Shown here: in pieces, positions 8,642-16,699 of the stretch
Layout of the letters: every line of letters begins with the position of its first letter
Numbering within the stretch: the first letter of the stretch is position 1
DNA from: Alistipes sp.
Lineage (GTDB): Bacteria > Bacteroidota > Bacteroidia > Bacteroidales > Rikenellaceae
NCBI GenBank assembly: GCA_017560425.1
Contig: JAFZEX010000039.1
Location: 1 to 40,056 of the forward strand
Direction of reading: 5' to 3'
Length of the DNA: 40,056 bases
Notes under the pieces: model-generated
Databases searched by the model: none
What the model was told of the DNA's origin: nothing
Seen by the model: only the letters and a program-made list of their open reading frames with translations
Program-made: the position numbers and the translations under genes

Positions 8642-10513
8642 ATGAAACGAATCTTTATTTTACGTCTTGCGCTACTCGTCGTTGCACTGCTATCATCAGT
8701 GCAGCTGTGGGCACAGGTGACCTTCAAGGCTGAGGCTCCACTGCTCGTATCCACAACTGAGCGTTTTCAGGTGAGGTTTAGCGTAAATAAAGAGCCTGAT
8801 GGCGAGAACACCTTCAAAGCCCCTTCGTTCGAGGGCTTTAGGGTTATTGCCGGACCTGCCATAGCCACAGGTAGAGATATTCAGTGGATAAATGGCCACC
8901 AAACATCGAACTATAGCTGCACCTACACCTTTGTGCTTATCCCCGAGAGCGCTGGTAAGCACACAATCGGCTCTGCGTCGATAGATGTAGACGGCAAGAC
9001 ATACAAGACAAAATCTCTGCTTATCGAGGTTATCGACGAGAGTGCCGCCTCGGCAAATGGTGCTAAGCCATCGAACCCTCAGCAGCAACAACAGCAGCCT
9101 GCGCCCGAGGCAAAGCCCAAGCCACAAAGTGCCGAGGAGAGTGTTGGCAAGGATGACATCTTCATAATGCTCAACGTGTCGGATAGAAACGTCTATAAGG
9201 GCGAAGCGGTGCGTGTCACGCTCATGCTCTACACACGTGTGGGCTATCCCGAGATCGAGTCATTCAATGTGCCCACCTTCAACGACTTCTGGACACAGGA
9301 GCTGCATGCACGTGGCGAGCAGTCGCGTGCCGAGTACAAGGGCAAGGTATACGACACCTATAAGCTCACCGAGCATATCATAGCGCCACAGCGCACAGGA
9401 AAGATAACAATCTCGCCAGCCGAGCTCAACGTGGGTGTGCCCGTGGTTACGCACACCAACACAGGAAGCATCTTTCACAGCGTACGCCACGTAAACCTTG
9501 TGCGCCGAGCACTGCGCTCAGCACCCGTGGTAATCAACGTCAAGGAGTTTCCAGCGAATGCCCCCGCCACCTTTAGCGGTGCTGTGGGCTCGTTCTCTAT
9601 GTCGAGCGTAGCGCCCGAATTGGAGATGAATGCCAACAGCTCAAACGAGATAAAGATAACAATATCGGGTAGTGGCAACCTTAAGTTTGTCACAGCACCC
9701 AAGCTCACGCTCCCCGAGTCGTTCGAGATCTACGACACCAAGGTTGTGGATAATGTTCGCACGTCGGCAGCCGGCTCGTCGGGAAGCATAACCTACACCT
9801 ACCCCTTTGTGGCACGTGCCTCGGGAGAGTTTGTCGTAGAGCCTTTGGTGTTCACCTATTTCGACCTTGCGTCGGAGCAGTACAAGAGCCTCTCTACGGA
9901 GCGCTATGTTATCACCGTCAAAGATGATGGTAGCGCTGTGGTGAGTGGCACCGACAGCTCACGAGGCTATGCCGACTATGGTGGTCGCATGAAGCAGCTC
10001 GACAAGGATATCCGATTTATTCACACCAGCCCTTTTACAAAGTCATCGCCATCGATCTTCATACTCTCGCCAGCATATTGGCTTGTTGTGGTTGTCATCA
10101 TCGCCCTCTTCGCCGTGGCATACCACCTGCTTCGCAAGCGCATACGCCAAAATCGTAATGTCGTAGCACGTCGCATGCGTCAGGCCGATAAGGTTGCTGT
10201 GCAGCGCCTACGCCTTGCCGAGCGCTCGATGCACGAGGGTAACCGCCACGCCTTCTATGAGGAGATGTTGCGTGCCATGTGGGGCTATATCAGCGATAAG
10301 TTTAATATCCCTGTTTCCAACCTTACGAAGGAGACCATTCGTGAGGAGCTCTACCGCCGTGGCGTGTCGGCAGCCGATGCCGAGCAGTTCTGCCAGATTA
10401 TCTCTCGTAGCGACGAGGCGCAGTATGCCCCATCTACCGAGAGCGACATGGGCGAGGTGTATGCCGATGCAGTGTCGGTGATTTCAAAGATTGAGTCGAT
10501 AGTAAAGCGATAA
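8642..10513 (+). CDS. batD: BatD family membrane-anchored protein
   Basis: Envelope protein of 623 aa related to BatD from the Bacteroides aerotolerance (bat) locus; the molecular role is unknown. An N-terminal signal peptide ends near QLWAQ. A large extracytoplasmic region of beta-sandwich character follows, interrupted by a Gln/Pro-rich linker (about 143-165). A single transmembrane helix lies near residues 477-497, then a basic cytoplasmic stretch and a helical C-terminal domain. batE follows after 3 bases, so the two are co-transcribed. The usual upstream partners (MoxR ATPase, DUF58, BatA/BatB von Willebrand proteins) are absent from this window. Confidence 0.88.
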   Translation: MKRIFILRLALLVVALLSSVQLWAQVTFKAEAPLLVSTTERFQVRFSVNKEPDGENTFKAPSFEGFRVIAGPAIATGRDIQWINGHQTSNYSCTYTFVLIPESAGKHTIGSASIDVDGKTYKTKSLLIEVIDESAASANGAKPSNPQQQQQQPAPEAKPKPQSAEESVGKDDIFIMLNVSDRNVYKGEAVRVTLMLYTRVGYPEIESFNVPTFNDFWTQELHARGEQSRAEYKGKVYDTYKLTEHIIAPQRTGKITISPAELNVGVPVVTHTNTGSIFHSVRHVNLVRRALRSAPVVINVKEFPANAPATFSGAVGSFSMSSVAPELEMNANSSNEIKITISGSGNLKFVTAPKLTLPESFEIYDTKVVDNVRTSAAGSSGSITYTYPFVARASGEFVVEPLVFTYFDLASEQYKSLSTERYVITVKDDGSAVVSGTDSSRGYADYGGRMKQLDKDIRFIHTSPFTKSSPSIFILSPAYWLVVVVIIALFAVAYHLLRKRIRQNRNVVARRMRQADKVAVQRLRLAERSMHEGNRHAFYEEMLRAMWGYISDKFNIPVSNLTKETIREELYRRGVSAADAEQFCQIISRSDEAQYAPSTESDMGEVYADAVSVISKIESIVKR

Positions 10514-10516
10514 ACT

Positions 10517-11332
10517 ATGAGAGTTCTTGTTAATATAATAAAGGTATTCATACTTGCGGTAGCCACTATCGGTGCCTATCAAACCTATGCCCAGGATTCT
10601 GCTCACGAGGCGGAGGCTGAGTGGCAGCGTGGCATCGAGGCATACTCGGCAAAGGAGTATGCCACTGCCAAGGAGGCTTTCGAGCGTGTTGAGGCTATGG
10701 GCTACGCTTCGGCAGACCTGTACTACAACCTCGGCAACACCTACCTTAAGCTTGGCGAGCAGCACGACAAGCGCTATGCGGAGGGTGAGCTAGGATGTGC
10801 CATACTCAACTATCGTCGTGCCTTGAAGCTCGACCCCACGATGGAGGACGCACGCTACAACCTCGACATCGTGCACGACTACACCAACGACACCGAGCCT
10901 ATGCCCCATGGTGTTATGGGTTCTATGTGGCTGGCTGTGAGCGGCATAATGTCGTCGAATGGCTGGTCCGTAACATCTATTGTGTCGCTAATCACCGCCC
11001 TTGTGATGATCATGTTCTACCTGCTCTCGTCGCTCATCGCCTTGCGCAAGGTGGCATTCTTCAGCTCTATCGTCCTGATATTTTTCTTCCTGCTCAGCAC
11101 GGCATTTGCCATCTCGCAGCGCCGAGCTATGGAGCGATCAACCGAGGCTGTGATATTGTGCAACGACATCTGCTCGGTGCACGCCTCGCCCGACAACACC
11201 TCGAAGGTTATCCGCCAGCCATCGCAGGGCGTGTCGGTAAACATATTGCGTACCCATGGCACATGGTCCGAAATCGAGTTTGTCGATGGCGAGAAGGGCT
11301 GGATACCATCTAAATCCGTAGAGCAGATATAG
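10517..11332 (+). CDS. batE: BatE-like TPR and SH3-domain protein
   Basis: A 271-aa envelope protein. It has an N-terminal signal or anchor segment ending near YQTYAQ, then tetratricopeptide-type helices (about 25-120, including ADLYYNLGNTYLKLGEQ and CAILNYRRALKLDPTMEDARYN). Two hydrophobic helices (about 155-200) follow, and then a C-terminal bacterial SH3-like domain (about 210-271, ending EKGWIPSKSVEQI). This architecture matches BatE-type partners of BatD. It lies 3 bases after batD and 3 bases before recR, so recR may be read from the same transcript. Confidence 0.85.
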   Translation: MRVLVNIIKVFILAVATIGAYQTYAQDSAHEAEAEWQRGIEAYSAKEYATAKEAFERVEAMGYASADLYYNLGNTYLKLGEQHDKRYAEGELGCAILNYRRALKLDPTMEDARYNLDIVHDYTNDTEPMPHGVMGSMWLAVSGIMSSNGWSVTSIVSLITALVMIMFYLLSSLIALRKVAFFSSIVLIFFFLLSTAFAISQRRAMERSTEAVILCNDICSVHASPDNTSKVIRQPSQGVSVNILRTHGTWSEIEFVDGEKGWIPSKSVEQI

Positions 11333-11335
11333 TCT

Positions 11336-11929
11336 ATGTCAAAGCTTCTTGATAACGTATGCTCTGAGCTTCAGCGACTTCCAGGTATTGGTCGCCGCAC
11401 AGCGTTGCGCCTCGCAATGCATATCCTCAAGATGGATACCGAGGTGGTAGACTCACTCTCTGAGAGCATCGCTCGCTTCCGCCACGACATACGCCACTGC
11501 CAAAGTTGCAACAACCTCTCTGACGAGGCTCTATGCCCCATCTGTAGCGATAGCCGCCGTGACCGCTCGGTGGTATGCGTCGTCGAGCAGGTTGCCGACC
11601 TTATGTCTATCGAGAATACGGGGCAGTATCATGGCATGTACCATGTCCTCGGTGGTGTCATCTCGCCGATGCAGGGCATAGGGCCTTCCGACCTCAAGAT
11701 CGACCTGCTGTGCGACAAGCTACTCACGGGCGAGATACGTGAGGTCATCGTGGCAATATCTACCTCTGTCGAGGGCGAGACCACGCTCTTCTACCTTCAG
11801 AACCGCCTCAAGGCATTCCCCGACGTTAAGGTTACTACCATCGCCCGAGGCATCGGCTTCGGCGACGAGCTCGAGTATGTCGATGAGCTGACTATTACAC
11901 ACGCCCTACTCAACCGCCGAGAAATATAA
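11336..11929 (+). CDS. recR: Recombination mediator protein RecR
   Basis: Acts with RecO (and RecF) to load RecA on single-stranded DNA during gap repair. The protein is 197 aa, the normal size. It has an N-terminal helix-hairpin-helix (LQRLPGIGRRTALRLA), a zinc finger with C55, C58, C67 and C70, and a Toprim domain beginning SVVCVVEQVADLMSIE with the characteristic YHVLGGVISPMQGIGP. The end of the gene is notable: the TAA stop runs directly into the left end of a 129-bp palindromic repeat. Confidence 0.97.
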   Translation: MSKLLDNVCSELQRLPGIGRRTALRLAMHILKMDTEVVDSLSESIARFRHDIRHCQSCNNLSDEALCPICSDSRRDRSVVCVVEQVADLMSIENTGQYHGMYHVLGGVISPMQGIGPSDLKIDLLCDKLLTGEIREVIVAISTSVEGETTLFYLQNRLKAFPDVKVTTIARGIGFGDELEYVDELTITHALLNRREI

Positions 11930-12056
11930 TTTGTTGTGATAAGCCGTAATCTGCGGCACATCTAAAAAGCTGACCACCACGGGCTGTACTAAGTGTACTA
12001 TCCCGTGGTGGTCACTTTTTAGATGCACCACATCTCACGGCTTCTAACAACAAATT
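11928..12056. repeat. Stop-codon-associated palindromic element, copy E1
   Basis: A 129-bp imperfect palindrome with ends AATTTGTTGT and ACAACAAATT. The centre is a roughly 21-bp stem with an A-tract on the left arm and a T-tract on the right (TGACCACCACGGG pairing with CCCGTGGTGGTCA), so it could act as a bidirectional terminator. The loop is CTGTACT-aagt-GTACTAT minus shared bases. Outer arms AAGCCGT/ACGGCTT pair, and both arms carry an unpaired ATCT motif at the same place. The first two bases are the last two of the recR stop codon. Confidence 0.85.
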
Positions 12057-12069
12057 TATGTGGTGAGTA

Positions 12070-12320
12070 ATGAGGAATTAGTAATTAGTAATAGTTTTTT
12101 AGGGACAATAGGGACGAAAGGGACGAAAGAGACAACAACGAAACTCGGGTATCAACTTTTTCTCTGTGATCTCTGTGGTCTCTACTGTCTTTGTTGTCTC
12201 TGCTGTCTTTAATCTCATCTTCCCCATCGTCCCTATCTTCCCCATATTACTAATCGCCCCTATCCGGAACTACCCAGCTATTCCCCAGCTTGCCCTCCTG
12301 AAAACCGCATTTAATCGCCT
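12070..12320. repeat. Degenerate GGGACGAAA and TCTCTGTGGTC runs, no gene
   Basis: A purine-rich block (GGGACAATAGGGACGAAAGGGACG, about 12103-12126) is followed by a pyrimidine-rich block (TCTCTGTGATCTCTGTGGTC and CCCTATCTTCCCC variants, about 12160-12290). This is the same purine-then-pyrimidine design as in the other low-complexity regions. The 79-aa open frame across it is composed of the repeats and is not credible as a gene. Confidence 0.6.
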
Positions 12321-12327
12321 CATTTTC

Positions 12328-12357
12328 TTGCTATTTGCAAATTTTTTACTACCTTTG
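12328..12357 (+). promoter_or_regulatory. Promoter of rplY-pth
   Basis: TTG at 12328-12330, a 19-base gap, then TACCTTTG at 12350-12357, fitting the Bacteroidota consensus. It leaves a leader of about 80 bases before the rplY ATG. The leader contains a short hairpin (CATAA-N7-TTATG, about 12386-12402); whether this is regulatory cannot be judged from one sequence. Confidence 0.65.
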
Positions 12358-12442
12358 CCCTCCCAAGCAGGCATCTATGGGGTCATAACATGTGATTATG
12401 ATTGAGTGGTGCTGAAGTTAAAATATTAATTATCAAACAATT

Positions 12443-13003
12443 ATGAAGACAATTCAGATTAACGGTACTGCACGTGCAAACTACGGCAAGAAGTTTGCTA
12501 AGGCAGCTCGTCGCGAGGGTCAGGTACCTTGCATCGTCTACGGCGGTGGCGCTGAGAAGGCATTTACTATCGACGCTAAGGAGCTTGCACAGCTTATCTA
12601 CACTCCTAACTCTTACATCATCGAGCTCAACATCGATGGCGTTGTAGAGAAGGCAGTTATGCGTGAGGTTCAGTATCACCCAGTTCGTGAGCAGGTTCTC
12701 CACGTAGACTTCTACCGTGTTCAGGAGGGTAAGCCAGTTGCTGTAAACGTTCCAGTACGCCTCACAGGTAACGCTGAGGGTGTTAAGATCGGTGGTAAGC
12801 TCGCTCTTTCTGCTCGTAAGCTCACAGTTAAGGCTTTGGTTGAGTTTATTCCAGATGAGATCGTTGTTGATGTTACTCCATTGAAGGTTGGTCAGACTAT
12901 CTTCGTTGGTGACCTCAAGCACGAGAACCTTACATTCGTTACTCCTGCGACAACTGCTGTTTGCGCCGTTCGTGTAACACGTGCTTCACGTGCTGCTCAG
13001 TAG
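12443..13003 (+). CDS. rplY: 50S ribosomal protein L25 (Ctc form)
   Basis: Ribosomal protein that binds 5S rRNA in the large subunit. The protein is 186 aa, the long Ctc-type form. The N-terminal L25 domain reads IQINGTARANYGKKFAKAAR with the GQVPCIVYGG turn, and a C-terminal TL5 beta domain covers about residues 95-180. Codon use is strongly optimised. pth lies 26 bases downstream, the common rplY-pth pairing. The antisense open frame of 179 aa over this gene is a shadow. Confidence 0.95.
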   Translation: MKTIQINGTARANYGKKFAKAARREGQVPCIVYGGGAEKAFTIDAKELAQLIYTPNSYIIELNIDGVVEKAVMREVQYHPVREQVLHVDFYRVQEGKPVAVNVPVRLTGNAEGVKIGGKLALSARKLTVKALVEFIPDEIVVDVTPLKVGQTIFVGDLKHENLTFVTPATTAVCAVRVTRASRAAQ

Positions 13004-13029
13004 TAGTTAGCTGCTTAAAACGAATCGTT

Positions 13030-13593
13030 ATGAAGTATCTTGTTGTCGGGTTGGGCAACATCGGTGCCGAGTATGCCGCTACCCGCCACAACATAGGTTT
13101 TAGAGTGTTGGATGCCTTAGCTGAGGCATCCAATATCTCTTTTACGACAGTGCGTTATGGTGCTATGGCTACGCTCAAGCACCGTGGACGTACGGTCTAC
13201 CTGCTCAAGCCCTCGACATATATGAACCTCTCGGGCAAGGCGGTGCGCTATTGGATGGAGCAGGAGCGTATTCCTCGCGAAAACCTCCTCGTCATCTCTG
13301 ACGACATAGCCCTTCCTTTTGGCACCTTCCGCATGCGCAAGAATGGCTCGGAGGGTGGTCACAACGGACTACGCAACATCACCGAGATGCTTGGCGACAA
13401 CCAGTACTCACGCCTTAGGTTTGGTGTTGGTGGCGACTTCCCACGAGGTCACCAGGTCGATTATGTCCTTGGCGACTTTTCCGACGAGGAGAACAAACTG
13501 ATGCCCGAGCGCCTCAAGCTCTTTGGCGATGCCGTTCTCTCGTTTGTGTCGATAGGTGTAGATCGCACGATGAACACCTACAACGGTAAATAA
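13030..13593 (+). CDS. pth: Peptidyl-tRNA hydrolase
   Basis: Releases tRNA from prematurely dropped peptidyl-tRNA. The protein is 187 aa from ATG 13030. Family motifs visible are GLGNIGAEYAATRHNIGF (catalytic His and the following Asn), LLKPSTYMNLSGKAV, ISDDIALPFGTFRMR and GSEGGHNGLRNI. The frame stays open upstream to 12961, but that overlaps rplY and adds a Cys-rich non-homologous leader, so ATG 13030 is preferred. It is co-transcribed with rplY and ends in a strong terminator. Confidence 0.96.
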   Translation: MKYLVVGLGNIGAEYAATRHNIGFRVLDALAEASNISFTTVRYGAMATLKHRGRTVYLLKPSTYMNLSGKAVRYWMEQERIPRENLLVISDDIALPFGTFRMRKNGSEGGHNGLRNITEMLGDNQYSRLRFGVGGDFPRGHQVDYVLGDFSDEENKLMPERLKLFGDAVLSFVSIGVDRTMNTYNGK

Positions 13594-13630
13594 AAAATGC
13601 TGACTCTGAAGTTGGGGTCAGCATTTTTTT
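13594..13630. terminator. Bidirectional intrinsic terminator
   Basis: AAAAATGCTGAC, a 12-base loop, then GTCAGCATTTTTTT. There is an A-tract on the left and a T-tract on the right, so it can end pth on the plus strand and the META lipoprotein gene on the minus strand. Confidence 0.9.
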
Positions 13631-13645
13631 GTTTGTGTCTGTTCG

Positions 13646-14074
13646 TTACTCCGTCGCCGCCTTGAGTATCGCCACGAGCGTGCCATTCGAGAGGAGTAGC
13701 ATGTGGTCGGCATCCATCTCGTAGTGGGTAACGCCCTCGAGCATATCCATAAAGGCGTTCTCCAGCTCGTAGTTTTTGCAGAGCTTGCGTGTAGAGCCTA
13801 ACTCCTTGATTTCGAGGCTGCGGCTGGGTGTTGTCTGGTATATTGCCGAGAGTATGTTGCAGTCGCCCTTGCCCACGATGCTGCCGTCGCTCTTGAACGT
13901 TAGGCGATAGCTGTCGCCCTCTGCCACGATGTCCTTTGCCATAAGCTGCACCAGCTGCCACTCGGTGCCCACGAGGGGCTTTACCAACTTGCTACGCTTG
14001 CGACAGTCGCAGCAGCCTGCGACGAGGAGTGCAGAAATGAGGAGTATGAGCGAAAATAGTTGTGTTCGTTTCAT
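13646..14074 (-). CDS. META/HslJ-domain lipoprotein
   Basis: A 142-aa predicted lipoprotein. The N-terminus MKRTQLFSLILLISALLVAGC carries a lipobox (LVAGC), so it should be lipid-anchored in the envelope. The rest is one META (HslJ-like) domain: GTEWQLVQL at the start, LTFKSDGSIVGKGDCN in the middle, and a C-terminal LLLSNGTLVAILK strand. Such domains are linked with heat and novobiocin tolerance in enterobacteria, but the biochemical role is unknown. The start at 14074 is set by the signal peptide; the open frame extends 16 codons upstream into the promoter. It diverges from ridA across a symmetrical promoter. Confidence 0.85.
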   Translation of the reverse strand: MKRTQLFSLILLISALLVAGCCDCRKRSKLVKPLVGTEWQLVQLMAKDIVAEGDSYRLTFKSDGSIVGKGDCNILSAIYQTTPSRSLEIKELGSTRKLCKNYELENAFMDMLEGVTHYEMDADHMLLLSNGTLVAILKAATE

Positions 14075-14091
14075 AGTTTTGACAAAATTCG

Positions 14092-14110
14092 TTATCTTTG
14101 TGACAAAGAT
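14092..14110. promoter_or_regulatory. Palindromic divergent -7 elements for ridA and the META lipoprotein
   Basis: TATCTTTGT-G-ACAAAGATA is a perfect palindrome around one base. Each strand therefore reads TATCTTTG, the -7 consensus, so one 19-bp sequence supplies overlapping divergent promoters. ridA starts 30 bases to the right and the lipoprotein gene 18 bases to the left. Confidence 0.6.
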
Positions 14111-14139
14111 AGTACAAAACACTAAAAACTAATACGAAA

Positions 14140-14514
14140 ATGAAAAAAGTTATCGCATCACCTTTGGCTCCTAAGGCCGTAGGTCCTTACTCACAGGCTA
14201 TCGCTCACGACTCAACACTCTACATCTCTGGTCAGCTTCCTATCGACGGCGCTACAGGCGTTATGGCAGAGGGCGTTGAGGCGCAGACACGCCAGGCACT
14301 CACTAACCTTGGCTATATCCTTAACGAGGCTGGCTACTCTTTCGACGACGTGGCTAAGACAACAGTTCTTCTTGCCGACATCGCAGACTTCGCTGCAATG
14401 AACGCTATCTACGCTGAGTTCTTCACAGGCGACAAGCCAGCACGTATCTGCTATCAGGTTGCAGCACTTCCTATGGGTGCACGTGTGGAGATTGATGCTA
14501 TCGCCATCAAGTAA
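14140..14514 (+). CDS. ridA: RidA family reactive imine/enamine deaminase
   Basis: Hydrolyses reactive 2-aminoacrylate and related imines produced by PLP enzymes, releasing ammonia. The protein is 124 aa, full length. Motifs are PKAVGPYSQAI at the N-terminus, YISGQLPID, the central NLGYILNEAGYSFDDVAKTTV, and the C-terminal PARICYQVAALPMGARVEIDAIAI with the substrate-binding arginine of RidA. Codon use is optimised. The TAA stop runs directly into palindromic element E2. Confidence 0.95.
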   Translation: MKKVIASPLAPKAVGPYSQAIAHDSTLYISGQLPIDGATGVMAEGVEAQTRQALTNLGYILNEAGYSFDDVAKTTVLLADIADFAAMNAIYAEFFTGDKPARICYQVAALPMGARVEIDAIAIK

Positions 14515-14641
14515 TTTGTTGTGATAAGGGGTCATCTTTGACCTATCCCAAAAGTTGAGCACCCGAGGCTGTACTATTTGTACTATCCTCGGGTGCTCAC
14601 TTTTGCGATAAGCCAAATCTAACCTCTTCTAACAACAAATT
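14513..14641. repeat. Stop-codon-associated palindromic element, copy E2
   Basis: A 129-bp element with ends AATTTGTTGT/ACAACAAATT starting within the ridA stop codon. The central stem GAGCACCCGAGG/CCTCGGGTGCTC differs in sequence from E1 but is equally well paired. The loop CTGTACT..GTACTAT is the same. Both arms again carry ATCT opposite each other. A-tract and T-tract flank the stem. Confidence 0.85.
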
Positions 14642-14768
14642 ATTTCTTGTGATAAGGGCGCATCTGCGACCTTTCAATCAAAGCTCCGAATGAGCAGTAC
14701 TTCGAGTACAGCCCATCCGGAGCTTTTTCATGTCAAGGCCACATCTGCGACCCTTCTAACAAGAAATA
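14641..14768. repeat. Palindromic element, copy E3 (core inverted)
   Basis: A 128-bp element sharing its first base with E2 and ending ACAAGAAATA. The termini are TATTTCTTGT/ACAAGAAATA. The stem is AAAGCTCCG/CGGAGCTTT. The core reads AGCAGTAC-ttcga-GTACAG, which on the minus strand is CTGTAC..GTACT, so the core has the opposite orientation to E1, E2, E4 and E5. Both arms carry ATCTGCGACC. Confidence 0.8.
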
Positions 14769-14777
14769 GCGCGCTGA

Positions 14778-14915
14778 GATAGTGAACTTAGAGAATTTAA
14801 GGAGTTTAGGGAGTTTAAGGAGGGCGCTATCATCATTTGTCTGCAAGGTATTATCCCTAAATTCATTAAGTTCCCTATCTTCACTAATCTCACTATCCAC
14901 TACTAATTACTATTT
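14778..14915. repeat. Degenerate GGAGTTTAG/CCCTAAATTC runs before iorA
   Basis: A purine block (variants of GAATTTAAGGAGTTTAGGGAG, about 14785-14825) is separated by about 40 bases from a pyrimidine block (CCCTAAATTCATTAAGTTCCC, about 14853-14875), so the region can form a loose hairpin. It follows E3 directly. No gene is present between ridA and iorA. Confidence 0.6.
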
Positions 14916-14993
14916 GCTCATTAAACAAAGCGTTGTAGATACCTCTCTTCTCACTTTTTTTCTCTTTTATTTCTTAGAATAAGAAAAAAGTTG

Positions 14994-15001
14994 TAACTTT
15001 G
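14994..15001 (+). promoter_or_regulatory. -7 element for the iorAB operon
   Basis: TAACTTTG fits TAnnTTTG and lies 48 bases before the iorA ATG. I see no convincing TTTG at the -33 distance; the upstream sequence is T-rich. Confidence 0.5.
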
Positions 15002-15049
15002 ACAAATAGACAACCTTAAAAAGATAACAAACCTAAAACATTTTGAGAT

Positions 15050-16669
15050 ATGAGAAAACTACTTCTCGGTGACGAGGCCATTGCTCAGGCCGCTATCGAC
15101 GCTGGTCTATCAGGTGTCTATGCCTATCCAGGTACTCCGTCTACCGAAATTACTGAGTTCATTCAGCTACGTGAGGAGAAGCGTGGCGATGCTGAGAACA
15201 AGATTTGCTGCCGCTGGGCAACTAACGAGAAGACCGCTATGGAGGGTGCTCTCGGTATGTCGTACATGGGCAAGCGTGCATTGGTATGTATGAAGCACGT
15301 TGGTATGAACGTGGCTGCCGATCCATTCGTAAACTCTGCTATGACAGGCGTTAATGGTGGTTTGGTTGTTGTTGCTGCCGACGACCCATCTATGCACTCA
15401 TCACAGAACGAGCAGGACTCTCGCTTCTATGGTAAGTTCGCCATGATGCCAATCTTCGAGCCATCGAACCAGCAGGAGGCTTACGAGATGACACGTGCTG
15501 CATTCGAGCTTTCGGAGGCTGTTAAGCTTCCTGTGTTGATGCGTGTAACTACACGTATGGCTCACTCACGTGCCGTTGTTGAGGTTGCGGAGACTCCTCG
15601 CAAGCAGAACGACATTAAGCGTCCTGAGGATGTTCGCACATGGATCTTGTTGCCAGCATTTGCTAAGAAGCGCTATGTTCAGCTTCTCGCTCAGCAGGAC
15701 GACCTTATGAAGGCTGCTGTTGAGTCAAAGTTCAACCACTACCGCAAGGGTACAAACCCTGAGCGTGGCGTTATCGCAACAGGTATCGCTTACAACTACT
15801 ACATGGAGAACTGCGCAAACTGCGACGAGCGTAGCGTATTGAAGGTGTCACAGTATCCACTTCCAGTAGCTCTTATCGAGAAGATGGTTGAGGATGGCGC
15901 TAAGGAGATCCTCGTTATGGAGGAGGGTCAGCCTGTTGTTGAGGAGATGGTACGTGCCATCGTTCCTTCGACAGTTAAGGTTTTGGGCCGTCTTACTGGC
16001 GACCTTCCACGTGTTGGCGAGCTTAACCCTGACTCTGTTCGCAAGTCGTTGGGCATGGCGGCATTGGAGAACCTCGAGGCTGACGACATCGTTGTAGCAC
16101 GCCCACCAGCATTGTGCCAGGGCTGTGGCCACCGTGATATGTACAAGGCGTTGAACGAGGTTGCTGCTGAGTACGAGAACCCACGCATCTTCGGCGATAT
16201 CGGTTGCTACACTTTGGGTGCTTTGCCTCCATTCCAGGCTCTTCACGCTTGTGTCGAGATGGGTGCTTCAATCACCATGGCTAAGGGTGCTGCTGATGCA
16301 GGTCAGTTCCCAGCATTCGCAGTTATTGGCGACTCTACATTCACTCACTCAGGTATCACAGGCTTGTTGGATTGCGTAAATGCTAAGGCAAATGTTGTTA
16401 TCATCATCTCTGATAACCTCACTACAGGTATGACCGGTGGTCAGGACTCAGCAGGTACAGGTAAGATTGAGGATATCTGCCGTGGCGTAGGTGTTGCTCC
16501 TGAGCACGTACATGTTGTGGTGCCTCTACCAAAGAACATGGAGGAGATCAAGGATATTCTTCGTAAGGAGATCGAGTACAACGGCGTATCAGTAGTAATC
16601 CCACGTCGTGAGTGTATCCAGACAGCTAAGCGTCATGCTAAGGCACGTGCAGCTGCAAAGAAGGAGTAA
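15050..16669 (+). CDS. iorA: Indolepyruvate:ferredoxin oxidoreductase, alpha subunit (without ferredoxin domain)
   Basis: TPP-dependent subunit of a 2-oxo acid:ferredoxin oxidoreductase that decarboxylates aryl-pyruvates to aryl-acyl-CoA and reduces ferredoxin. The N-terminal LLLGDEAIAQAAIDAG and YAYPGTPSTEI are typical of IorA. The TPP site is seen as CQGCGHRDMY, GDIGCYTLG, VIGDSTFTHSG and ISDNLTTGMTGGQDS. The protein is 539 aa and ends in a basic tail. The C-terminal [4Fe-4S] domain (CxxCxxC repeats) of classical IorA, which runs to about 600 aa or more, is not present. Electron transfer must therefore use another path, or this is a Bacteroidales short form. First gene of a likely four-gene operon. 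Confidence 0.9.
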   Translation: MRKLLLGDEAIAQAAIDAGLSGVYAYPGTPSTEITEFIQLREEKRGDAENKICCRWATNEKTAMEGALGMSYMGKRALVCMKHVGMNVAADPFVNSAMTGVNGGLVVVAADDPSMHSSQNEQDSRFYGKFAMMPIFEPSNQQEAYEMTRAAFELSEAVKLPVLMRVTTRMAHSRAVVEVAETPRKQNDIKRPEDVRTWILLPAFAKKRYVQLLAQQDDLMKAAVESKFNHYRKGTNPERGVIATGIAYNYYMENCANCDERSVLKVSQYPLPVALIEKMVEDGAKEILVMEEGQPVVEEMVRAIVPSTVKVLGRLTGDLPRVGELNPDSVRKSLGMAALENLEADDIVVARPPALCQGCGHRDMYKALNEVAAEYENPRIFGDIGCYTLGALPPFQALHACVEMGASITMAKGAADAGQFPAFAVIGDSTFTHSGITGLLDCVNAKANVVIIISDNLTTGMTGGQDSAGTGKIEDICRGVGVAPEHVHVVVPLPKNMEEIKDILRKEIEYNGVSVVIPRRECIQTAKRHAKARAAAKKE

Positions 16670-16699
16670 CGGGGCTAACAACATTAAACGAACATTATC

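Noticed and set aside
12166-12405. 79-aa open frame in the recR-rplY gap
   Set aside because: Composed of low-complexity pyrimidine repeats and runs through the rplY promoter.
12383-12922. 179-aa open frame antisense to rplY
   Set aside because: It lies almost wholly over a well-supported ribosomal protein gene with strong codon bias; a shadow frame.
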